Source: Nocardia pseudovaccinii NBRC 100343
GTDB lineage: Bacteria; Actinomycetota; Actinomycetes; Mycobacteriales; Mycobacteriaceae
DNA length: 64,000 bases
Assembly: GCF_001613225.1 (NCBI RefSeq)
Contig: NZ_BDBY01000181.1
Span: forward strand, 1-64,000
Direction of reading: 5' to 3'
Part shown: positions 57,609 to 64,000 of the stretch, in pieces
Position numbering within the stretch: position 1 is the first letter of the stretch
Layout: every line of letters begins with the position of its first letter
Notes under the pieces: model-generated
Told to the model about the DNA's origin: nothing
The model's input: the letters and a program-made list of their open reading frames with translations, nothing else
Database searches by the model: none
Made by a program: the position numbers and the translations under genes

Positions 57609-58145
57609 GTGCCAGTCCAGCGCCTGAACCACGCCGTCCTGTTCGTCTCCGATGTGGAGCGCTCGGCCACGTTCTACCGCGAGGTTCTCGGCTTCCGACA
57701 GATCGGCGTAATTCCGGGTGGGGTCTTCCTACAGGCGGCCGGTTCGGCCAACGACCACGACCTGGGTCTGTTCCGATCCACCGAACCGGCCGCGACGCAC
57801 CGCACCGGACGAGTCGGGCTGTACCACCTGGCCTGGGAGGTGGACACGCTGCGCGAGTTGGGGCGGGTCAAGGATGCACTGCGGGCGGCGGACGCCCTGA
57901 CCGGAGCGTCGAACCATGCGGTCACCAAGTCGCTGTACGGAGCCGACCCCGACGGCATCGAATTCGAAGTGTGCTGGTTGGTGCCGGATGCCGCGATCGA
58001 GCAGGAATTGCGAGGTATGACCGCACCGACCATGCCGCTCGACCTCGCGTCGGAGATCACCCGATACGGTGCGGATACGCCCGGCGGCCAGCGTACGGAT
58101 CACGCGGTCTGGCAGCGCTTCCTCGCGGGTGATACTGCCGACTAG
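57609..58145 (+). CDS. VOC-family (glyoxalase/extradiol dioxygenase-like) protein
   Basis: A 178-residue VOC-superfamily protein. The first metal-binding module reads RLNHAVLFVSDVERSATFYR with the histidine in the expected strand; the second has LYHLAWEVDTLRELGRVKDA and DPDGIEFEVCWL with the glutamate. This gives H-H-E-type ligands for a metal, as in lyases, epimerases and dioxygenases of the family. The GTG at 57609 is preceded by GGAG. It is the third gene of the DUF1330/LLM operon. Confidence 0.9.
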   Translation: MPVQRLNHAVLFVSDVERSATFYREVLGFRQIGVIPGGVFLQAAGSANDHDLGLFRSTEPAATHRTGRVGLYHLAWEVDTLRELGRVKDALRAADALTGASNHAVTKSLYGADPDGIEFEVCWLVPDAAIEQELRGMTAPTMPLDLASEITRYGADTPGGQRTDHAVWQRFLAGDTAD

Positions 58146-58169
58146 CCAGCGCTTCGAACGGGGAATCGC

Positions 58170-58598
58170 ATGCAGCGCGCATCGGCATAGAACATCTCAG
58201 CGTCTTCGGCCTGCCACGGATCGAATTCGTCGACCTGGCAGCGGATCTGGGCGTCCAGAACATATCGACGTCACTGCAGAGCACGAGTAACAGCCCGCTC
58301 GGCTATCCGCACTTTTCACTCTCGACCGACACGAAGCTGCGCCGTGAGATGGGCGCCGCCCTGCGGAACCGCGGTGTCACGATTTCACTGGGCGAGAGTT
58401 TCATCGTCCGGCCGGAAGTAGAGGCACGCGACCGCGCACCGGAGATCGAGGCGCTGCACGAGCTGGGCGGGCGGCGGATAAATCGTGGTCGGTCTTGAGA
58501 TTCCGCAACTGACCGAGGCGCGCAGCGGCGTCGGTCATGCCGACCGGATCCGGCCTGCCATCGAAGCAACTCGCGCACTGCTGGATCAGCTGGGGTAA
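58170..58598 (+). pseudogene. Broken sugar-phosphate isomerase/epimerase
   Basis: After an ATG at 58170 the frame is quickly lost, but the next frame gives IGIEHLSVFGLPRIEFVDLA, GYPHFSLSTDTKLRREMGAA and LRNRGVTISLGESFIVRPEV, the start of a xylose-isomerase-like TIM barrel. It then jumps, in a changed frame, to VGLEIPQLTEARSGVGHADR, the end of the same family, stopping at TAA 58598. A 5' frameshift and loss of about 150 internal codons have destroyed it. It was probably the fourth gene of the DUF1330/LLM/VOC operon. Confidence 0.72.
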
Positions 58599-58661
58599 GC
58601 GATCCGCCACAGCACAGGTCTTGACTCCGGATAGCCCCTCGCGCACACTACCGAGTAGTAA

Positions 58662-58679
58662 CCGGACAGCACAGTCCGG
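58662..58679. terminator. Small hairpin downstream of the broken isomerase
   Basis: CCGGAC-AGCACA-GTCCGG forms a 6-bp stem with a 6-base loop between the decayed isomerase and the LVIVD gene. It may end the upstream transcript or be an operator for the downstream one; it is too short to decide. Confidence 0.35.
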
Positions 58680-58815
58680 ATTGTGAGATCGCACAGCCGC
58701 CACCATGGCAGTCACATCTCAATGGATTTCCGCAGCCGCCGATCGAAGGACCACCAGCCCCGCGGCCGACCGGAACGACCGACACGAAAGGCAACCCTCG
58801 TCCCCGAGGGCCACC

Positions 58816-60387
58816 ATGACATCATCGTTGCTCCCCCTGGCTCGGCGTTCCCTGGTGACGGTCGCGGCCACGGCACTGCTGCTGCCGACCGGAACCCTTG
58901 CCGCCCAACCGCAGTCGGACATAACTGGCAGTGTTCGAGAAATCTCCGGGCTCACCGATATCGCCGTCGCCCGCGCCGAGTGCGGCCCCGGCTCCGACCC
59001 GGAATCCGGACACCAGGGCGACGTACCCGCCGCCGACCGGAACAACGGTCGCAGCACCCTCGGCTACCGGTGCAATATGTCGCAGGTCGGCAATTACGCT
59101 GGGCGCGGCGGCGGCATCTCCTCGGTCAGCTTCGACCACTGCGTCTACGTCGGCACCTTCTTCCCGGGCAACCTGCTGGGGGCCGAACAAGGTGTGCAGG
59201 TGCTCGACGTCTCCGATCCCACCGCGCCGGTGCTGACCGAAACGTTGAACGAACCGGCGATGCTGGCGGGAACCTGGGAAAGCTTGAAGGTCAACGAGAC
59301 TCGCAAACTGCTCGTCGGTGCGGGCGCGCCGTTCCTGACCGGCGCGGGCCTGCTTTCGGTCTACGACATCTCCGATTGCGCGCACCCACGGCTGCTGAAC
59401 CCGGGCACCGGGACCAGCTTGAACATGCCACTGCCGATCACCGCACACGAGGGCGGCTTCTCCCCCGACGGCAACACTTACTGGAGTTCGGGCGTCGCCC
59501 CGGGCCTCGTCAGCGCGGTCGATCTCACCGATCCGGCCAATCCGCGTGTCATCTGGCAGAACCTGCCCGGACTGTCCATGCACGGCTTCGGCTTCGGTCC
59601 CGACGGCAACACCATGTATCTCGCCAATAACTTCGGCGGACTCATGGTCCTCGATATCAGCGCTGTCCAGCGCCGCGATCCGAATCCGCAAGTGCGCCAA
59701 CTGGCCAACATCGCCTGGACCGACGGTTGGGCCACCCAGCACAATATCCCGGTCACATATCGAGGCACGCCCTATGTCTTCGCCACCAATGAGGCCGGGT
59801 CCGGCGGCGTAAAGCTGTTCGACGTCTCCGACGCGACGAATCCACGCCTGCGCAACACCATCAAACTCGAGATCGATCTGCCCCAGAACGAGGACATCGC
59901 AATGGCTTCCGCCGCGGGCGGCTCACTGTTCGCCTACGACGCGCACTACTGCGCCGCGGATCGGCCTGCCGATCCCACCGCACTGGCCTGCAGTTGGACC
60001 TCTTCCGGCATCCGCGTATTCGATGTCCGCGACCCGCTCGACATCCGCGAGATCGCCTACTACAACCCGCCCGCGCACACCGGACACAACACCGAGCTGA
60101 CGAACTCGCCGCACGCACTCGCCTCGATCATCGGTCCACCGCTGCTCGCGTCACCGACGGTGGTCCAGACCATATTGCAGGGCCAGTTCGATCTATCCGA
60201 GGCCACCGGTCCGCGCACCGGCATGCTCGCCTTCGGCGATCTCTCCTCGGACTGGTGCTTCTCCGCGCCCGAATGGCGCGGCAACCAATTGTGGACGACC
60301 TGTGCCGATAACGGATTCCTTGCGCTGCAACTGGATTCGAGCGTCTACACCCCGCCTGCCGACCAGCATTCGACCATGGGCTCATGA
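58816..60387 (+). CDS. Exported LVIVD-repeat beta-propeller protein
   Basis: A 523-residue exported propeller protein. A signal peptide (LARRSLVTVAATALLLPTGT, cut after LAA near residue 30) leads to LVIVD-type blades: GVQVLDVSDPTAPVLTETLN, LLSVYDISDCAHPRLLNPGT, GLVSAVDLTDPANPRVIWQN, GLMVLDISAVQRRDPNPQVR and GVKLFDVSDATNPRLRNTIK. Cysteine pairs suggest disulfide bonds. GAGGG precedes the ATG at 58816. It overlaps the DUF305 gene by four bases, so the two work together, probably outside the membrane. No enzyme active site is recognisable. Confidence 0.9.
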   Translation: MTSSLLPLARRSLVTVAATALLLPTGTLAAQPQSDITGSVREISGLTDIAVARAECGPGSDPESGHQGDVPAADRNNGRSTLGYRCNMSQVGNYAGRGGGISSVSFDHCVYVGTFFPGNLLGAEQGVQVLDVSDPTAPVLTETLNEPAMLAGTWESLKVNETRKLLVGAGAPFLTGAGLLSVYDISDCAHPRLLNPGTGTSLNMPLPITAHEGGFSPDGNTYWSSGVAPGLVSAVDLTDPANPRVIWQNLPGLSMHGFGFGPDGNTMYLANNFGGLMVLDISAVQRRDPNPQVRQLANIAWTDGWATQHNIPVTYRGTPYVFATNEAGSGGVKLFDVSDATNPRLRNTIKLEIDLPQNEDIAMASAAGGSLFAYDAHYCAADRPADPTALACSWTSSGIRVFDVRDPLDIREIAYYNPPAHTGHNTELTNSPHALASIIGPPLLASPTVVQTILQGQFDLSEATGPRTGMLAFGDLSSDWCFSAPEWRGNQLWTTCADNGFLALQLDSSVYTPPADQHSTMGS

Positions 60388-61031
60388 CCCGGCGGACCTG
60401 GATCAGGAGTGCCGCGCTGGTCAGCCTGGCCGTGCTGCTGCTGGCGGTCGGCGCGGCCATCCGACCGCTGCTGATAGCCGATGACAAGCCCGCACCGCCC
60501 GTCCTCAGCAGTACCGAGATCGGCTTCGCACAGGATATGGTCACGCATCACAGCCAGGCACTGGTCATGACACAGCGACTCGACACCGGAGTCGATCCGA
60601 CGGTACGGGCGCTGGCACAACAGATTTCGGACGCCCAGCGCACCGAGATCGGAATGTTGCTGGGCTGGCTGCGGCTGGCCCGCGTGGTCACGATCAATCC
60701 GCACCCGATGGCCTGGATGCACACCGACCGAACGAACCTCACCCAGCATCAGCACGCGACCGGCACTGCCGCCGCGACCGGCGACCTCATGCCCGGCATG
60801 GCGACCCAGGCCGAACTCGACGCGCTGGCGGCGGCGCGCGGTGCCGACGCGGGAGCGCTGTTCCTGCAACTCATGCAGCGCCACCATGCCGGTGGCATCC
60901 AGATGGCCCAGGCAGCCGATCGCCAATTGTCCAGCGGCATCGTCAAACAGGCGGCACGCGACATGATCGACACCCAGAGCAGAGAGATCGGCCTGATGAT
61001 GCTGTTGACGCAGCGCAGCACCCCGAGCTGA
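60384..61031 (+). CDS. DUF305 membrane-anchored protein
   Basis: A 215-residue DUF305 (ferritin-like/CopM-like) protein. One N-terminal membrane helix (about residues 9-31, SAALVSLAVLLLAVGAAIRP) anchors it outside the cell. The histidine- and methionine-rich motifs are FAQDMVTHHSQALVMTQ and LMQRHHAGGIQMAQAA, which in relatives bind copper or other metals; TNLTQHQHATG and GDLMPGMA add more ligands. It begins inside the stop of the LVIVD gene, implying coupled production. Copper handling near the oxidase-like genes downstream is a reasonable inference. Confidence 0.92.
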   Translation: MTRRTWIRSAALVSLAVLLLAVGAAIRPLLIADDKPAPPVLSSTEIGFAQDMVTHHSQALVMTQRLDTGVDPTVRALAQQISDAQRTEIGMLLGWLRLARVVTINPHPMAWMHTDRTNLTQHQHATGTAAATGDLMPGMATQAELDALAAARGADAGALFLQLMQRHHAGGIQMAQAADRQLSSGIVKQAARDMIDTQSREIGLMMLLTQRSTPS

Positions 61032-61183
61032 CCGACCATAGTCAGCGCAAATCGAATTACCGAATTTGGAGAATTAAGTTATCCGATCGGCTAGCCTCAG
61101 GCACGATCGGCCGGGAGATCCGGGCCGGACCGCCGCGTCGCTCGGATCGACCAGGTTGCAAGACATTTCGAATCAAGGGCGTT

Positions 61184-61927
61184 ATGCAGACCATCGCTGA
61201 ACCGGAACGAACCCCCGCCGCCACCACAGTGACAGCACAGCGGATCGGTCTATGGCTGCTGCCGGGTTTCGGGGCCGTGCTGCTGATCGCGTTCTTGGCA
61301 TTTCCCGGGTTCTTCCCGCCCATGTCACCGGAGCTGACCGCCGACCAGGTGGCCGATTTCTACCGGCAGCACACCGCGATGATCCGGTTCAGCATGATCA
61401 CTTACAACCTCTGCGGGATCATGCTGATCCCGTTCTTCACGGTGATCGTCGTCCAGATGAAGCGCATGGCAACGCCGAGTCAGGTACTCGCCTACAGCTA
61501 CCTGGCCGCGGTGGTCACCGGCGCGACACTGTTCGCGATCGCCGATATCTTCTGGCTCGTCGCGGCGTTCCGCGCCGAACGCGACCCGCAGCTCGTCCAA
61601 CTGTTGAACGACCTGGCCTGGCTGACATTCACCGCACCGGTCGGCATGCTCGTCGCCGAGGGAGTCTGTCTGGCGCTGGCCATCTACCTCGACCGCCAGC
61701 CGCGGCCGATCTTCCCGCGCTGGGTGGCACATTTCAGCCTGGTCGTCGCCCTCGCGATGACGCCGTCGGCCTGCTCGGTCATCTTCCGCAGCGGCCCGCT
61801 GGCCTGGAACGGTGTGGTGTCGTTCTGGCTGCGGATCGTCGCCTTCGGCCTCTACCTCGCCGTGATGTTCGTCGTCGTCCGCGCTGCCGTCGCGCGCCAA
61901 GCCGACGAACAAGGGGCCGCGCGATGA
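61184..61927 (+). CDS. Six-helix membrane protein, paralogue of the next gene
   Basis: A 247-residue integral membrane protein with about six helices (first LWLLPGFGAVLLIAFLAFPG, second near 70-92, third SYLAAVVTGATLFAIADIFW). I do not recognise the family. It shares with the next gene the pattern (A/T)FRxxRDPQLVxxLxDL, FPxWxA and SGxLAWNGxxSFWL, so they are paralogues and probably form a heterodimer. An AAGGG site precedes the ATG at 61184. It starts the group leading to the oxidase-like subunits. Confidence 0.8.
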   Translation: MQTIAEPERTPAATTVTAQRIGLWLLPGFGAVLLIAFLAFPGFFPPMSPELTADQVADFYRQHTAMIRFSMITYNLCGIMLIPFFTVIVVQMKRMATPSQVLAYSYLAAVVTGATLFAIADIFWLVAAFRAERDPQLVQLLNDLAWLTFTAPVGMLVAEGVCLALAIYLDRQPRPIFPRWVAHFSLVVALAMTPSACSVIFRSGPLAWNGVVSFWLRIVAFGLYLAVMFVVVRAAVARQADEQGAAR

Positions 61928-62673
61928 CCACCGCAGGTACGGCACCGGCCGCCATCGCCCCGAGCAGTACCCGAAACCGCAAGACCGACCTGTGGATCTG
62001 CTGGTGGTCGATACCGATCTTCTACAACGTATTCGGGCTGATCTTCGTCGCGCTCACCCGGGTGATGCCACCACCGCGACCCGATATCACCACAGCGCAG
62101 ATCGTCGAATTCTTCCAGGACCACTCGCTGACCATACGGATCGGTTTCGCGCTGCTGATGGCGGTGATCGGGTTCACCGGACTGGCCAACGGCTTGATCG
62201 CCTACCAGATGAAGCGGATGTCGGTCAGCCCGGTATTCGCCTACGCCTATATCGCCGCGCTGGCCGTCGGTGCGATCCCGGGGTGCTTATTCGCCGCATT
62301 CGCCTTCCTAGCGGCCACCTTCCGGCCCGACCGCGACCCGCAGCTCGTCGCCATGCTGTACGACCTCGGCCTGCTGTCGTTCGTCGGCTCATTGGGCTGC
62401 TTCGCCACCCAATGCATGGTGCTGGCCCTGGCGATCTTCCTCGACCACAACGGCATTTTCCCCAAATGGCTTGCCTACATATCGATTTGGATGATCGTCA
62501 CCGAAATCCTCGCCGCCCCGGTATGGGTTTTCCAATCGGGCACCCTGGCGTGGAACGGCGCCATCAGTTTCTGGCTGGGCACTGCGATATTCGTCGGGTG
62601 GGAGATATCCATGATCACCCTCCTCTACCGGGCGATCAAGAATCAGGCTGCCGATGAACAGGTGCAGGACTGA
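61924..62673 (+). CDS. Six-helix membrane protein, paralogue of the previous gene
   Basis: A 249-residue integral membrane protein with the same six-helix plan. The shared elements are ATFRPDRDPQLVAMLYDLGL, FPKWLAYISIWMIVTEIL and FQSGTLAWNGAISFWLG. The ATG at 61924 overlaps the stop of the previous gene by four bases (ATGA), which fixes the start. It precedes the oxidase subunit III-like gene by 31 bases. A joint function with that protein is likely; no cofactor-binding histidine pattern is evident. Confidence 0.8.
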   Translation: MTTAGTAPAAIAPSSTRNRKTDLWICWWSIPIFYNVFGLIFVALTRVMPPPRPDITTAQIVEFFQDHSLTIRIGFALLMAVIGFTGLANGLIAYQMKRMSVSPVFAYAYIAALAVGAIPGCLFAAFAFLAATFRPDRDPQLVAMLYDLGLLSFVGSLGCFATQCMVLALAIFLDHNGIFPKWLAYISIWMIVTEILAAPVWVFQSGTLAWNGAISFWLGTAIFVGWEISMITLLYRAIKNQAADEQVQD

Positions 62674-62704
62674 CCCGGCGCGATATCGAACAGGACCACA
62701 CGCC

Positions 62705-63313
62705 ATGACGGATACCGACCGAACCACCGATGACGGGTCCGCCGTCGCCGACCTCGACCGACCGCCCGGCACACACCTGCCCGGCGACATCGACATGTGG
62801 ATCTTCGTGCTCGGCGACCTGATCATCTTCGGGATCTATTTCCTGATCTTCCTGGTCGACCGCGACCGGCACCGCGACATCTTCCTGGAATCCCAGCAGC
62901 ACCTCAGCCTCAACATCGGATTCGTGAACACGCTGGTGCTGATCACCAGCTCCTGGCTCGTCGCACGAGCCGTAATCGCCGCGCGCGCAGGTGATCTCGA
63001 CCGGTCACGGCAGCTGGTCATCTCCGGCGGCGCCTGCGGGGTGCTGTTCATCCTGATCAAAGCATACGAATGGACCGTGGAAGTCGGACGGGGAATGACG
63101 TTCCCGCACAACGACTTTTTCATGTACTACTACATGCTCACCGGCATCCACGTATTCCACGTCGGGCTCGGACTCGTTTTCCTGGCCGTCGTCTACGCCC
63201 AGCTCCGCAACCCACAGCGCCGGATATCGCTGGTCGAGGCCGGAGCCGTTTATTGGCACATGGTGGACCTGCTCTGGCTCATCATCTTCGCTCTCGTTTA
63301 CGTGATGAGGTGA
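62705..63313 (+). CDS. Heme-copper oxidase subunit III-like protein
   Basis: A 202-residue, five-helix protein of the cytochrome c oxidase subunit III/NorE type. Marks are DIDMWIFVLGDLIIFGIYFL, GFVNTLVLITSSWLVARAVI, LTGIHVFHVGLGLVFLAVVY and GAVYWHMVDLLWLIIFALVY, with the histidines expected in the GxHxFHV and WHMVDLLW motifs. No subunit I or II gene is next to it. NorE-like proteins of this kind assist nitric-oxide reductases or oxidases. The ATG at 62705 is the first after the preceding gene. Confidence 0.9.
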   Translation: MTDTDRTTDDGSAVADLDRPPGTHLPGDIDMWIFVLGDLIIFGIYFLIFLVDRDRHRDIFLESQQHLSLNIGFVNTLVLITSSWLVARAVIAARAGDLDRSRQLVISGGACGVLFILIKAYEWTVEVGRGMTFPHNDFFMYYYMLTGIHVFHVGLGLVFLAVVYAQLRNPQRRISLVEAGAVYWHMVDLLWLIIFALVYVMR

Positions 63314-63317
63314 CGCG

Positions 63318-63593
63318 ATGAATCCGACAGCCGCCGCACGGATCACCTGCGTCTGGGCGACCCTGTGCGTGATCACCCTGCTCTCATGGTTGCTGGGCCA
63401 CACCGACCACACCGCCCGGCCCACCGCCGACACAACGATCACAGTCGCCGTGTTGACCATGGCAGTCATCAAGGGCCGACTCGTCATCCAGTACTTCATG
63501 GAAGTACGCACCGGGCCGCGGTGGCTGCGCCTTTTCATCGATATCTGGCTGCTCACCTTGTGGGCTGCGGCGCTGGCCATATACCTCTACTGA
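63318..63593 (+). CDS. Cytochrome oxidase subunit IV-like protein
   Basis: A 91-residue protein with three membrane helices, of the prokaryotic subunit IV (COX4_pro/NorF-like) type. It shows ITCVWATLCVITLLSWLLG, TITVAVLTMAVIKGRLVIQY (with the family KxRxVxxxFME-like turn) and a last helix WLLTLWAAALAIYLY. It follows the subunit III-like gene by 4 bases. The pair occurs together in NorEF-type accessory modules. Confidence 0.87.
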   Translation: MNPTAAARITCVWATLCVITLLSWLLGHTDHTARPTADTTITVAVLTMAVIKGRLVIQYFMEVRTGPRWLRLFIDIWLLTLWAAALAIYLY

Positions 63594-63856
63594 CCGAGAC
63601 ATCGGCGCCGCGAGCGCACCGAAGCGGTCATTTGGTTACACGACAGCAATGCCGCTTCCGCCTGTCGGCGCGACCGAGGAATCGAGCAGTCGAGGGTGAG
63701 CGACCAAACGGGATACCGATGACCTCGGCGAACCCCTGACCCGAGACAACGCCTCTGCGAGGCGCAGGAAAACCCAACATGCCGAACACGCGAGCTTGCT
63801 ACCATTTAGCAATCATCGCGTAGCGCGCGCCCTGCGACTTGGAGAGGCGTAATGCA

Positions 63857-64000
63857 ATGATTCCCAAATGGTGTCGATGGGCCGGGGCGGTGGCCATACT
63901 GGCCGCGGCGACCACGGCATGTTCATCGGATAAAGACAGCAAGTCGGCGTCGCAGGCGACGACGAGCGCCGCAACTACGAGCAAAGTCGCGGACACCGGA
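63857..64000 (+). CDS. Lipoprotein, continues past the right edge
   Basis: The first 48 codons of an exported lipoprotein: a basic start, the hydrophobic stretch WAGAVAILAAATTACSS with lipobox TTAC (cysteine about residue 22), then a serine/threonine/alanine-rich linker. GGAGAGG lies about 9 bases before the ATG. The mature domain is outside the window, so no function can be given. The 260 bases before it hold no gene. Confidence 0.75.
   Translation, partial: MIPKWCRWAGAVAILAAATTACSSDKDSKSASQATTSAATTSKVADTG

Overview
The window is high-GC actinobacterial DNA, most likely from Nocardia or a close mycolic-acid relative such as Rhodococcus. The evidence is a complete YrbE/Mce import operon, an Lsr2 nucleoid protein, a PknK-type kinase-ATPase, a cutinase, a mycofactocin-type dehydrogenase, a single-chain acetyl-CoA carboxylase, many GTG/TTG starts and frequent 1-4 base gene overlaps. 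I see no rRNA, tRNA or CRISPR array.

Layout. 1-7.4 kb: a set of regulators (XRE/MmyB type, HxlR, LacI) beside the enzymes they probably control (DsbA/FrnE-like protein, SDR, aldehyde dehydrogenase), plus Lsr2 and a decayed TetR gene. 7.4-20.4 kb: one long minus-strand operon reading SnoaL-like protein, YrbEA, YrbEB, MceA-F, Mce-associated protein, cytochrome P450, mycofactocin-type SDR and NAD-dependent epimerase/reductase. 20.5-24.8 kb: an IclR regulator and two SnoaL gene pairs arranged as a mirror-image duplication, the right-hand pair continuing into a DapB-like oxidoreductase. The same 16-bp palindrome occurs as pairs exactly 21 bp apart in all three intergenic regions, so I infer one IclR regulon covering lipid/steroid-like import and the SnoaL enzymes.

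24.8-31.9 kb: a frameshifted flavoprotein with a 9-bp coding repeat, a SnoaL gene with a clear promoter and operators, a secreted GH43-like protein, and a TetR-controlled operon (metallo-hydrolase, NTF2-fold protein, dehydrogenase-VOC fusion, metallo-hydrolase) with two matching operators in the divergent promoter. 32-43 kb: PknK, an alpha/beta hydrolase with an SRPBCC partner, a LuxR-family ATPase regulator, a Tat-lipoprotein epoxide-hydrolase-like protein, a CapA-like protein and a dienelactone-hydrolase-like protein, with two gene remnants between. 43.7-46.6 kb: an SQR-like flavoprotein converging on a sulfite-oxidase-type molybdoenzyme, then a cutinase with paired operators. 46.7-52.2 kb: a 1837-residue acetyl-CoA carboxylase.

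52.5-58.6 kb: a small hypothetical gene, a 5'-truncated TnpB fused to the remains of a luciferase-like oxidoreductase, a secretory lipase, and a short DUF1330/LLM/VOC operon ending in a broken sugar-phosphate isomerase. 58.8-63.6 kb: an exported LVIVD propeller protein, DUF305, two paralogous membrane proteins, and cytochrome oxidase subunit III-like and IV-like proteins without subunits I or II. A lipoprotein gene runs off the right edge. At least six decayed genes and several promoter palindromes show an accessory region with active turnover and local regulation.
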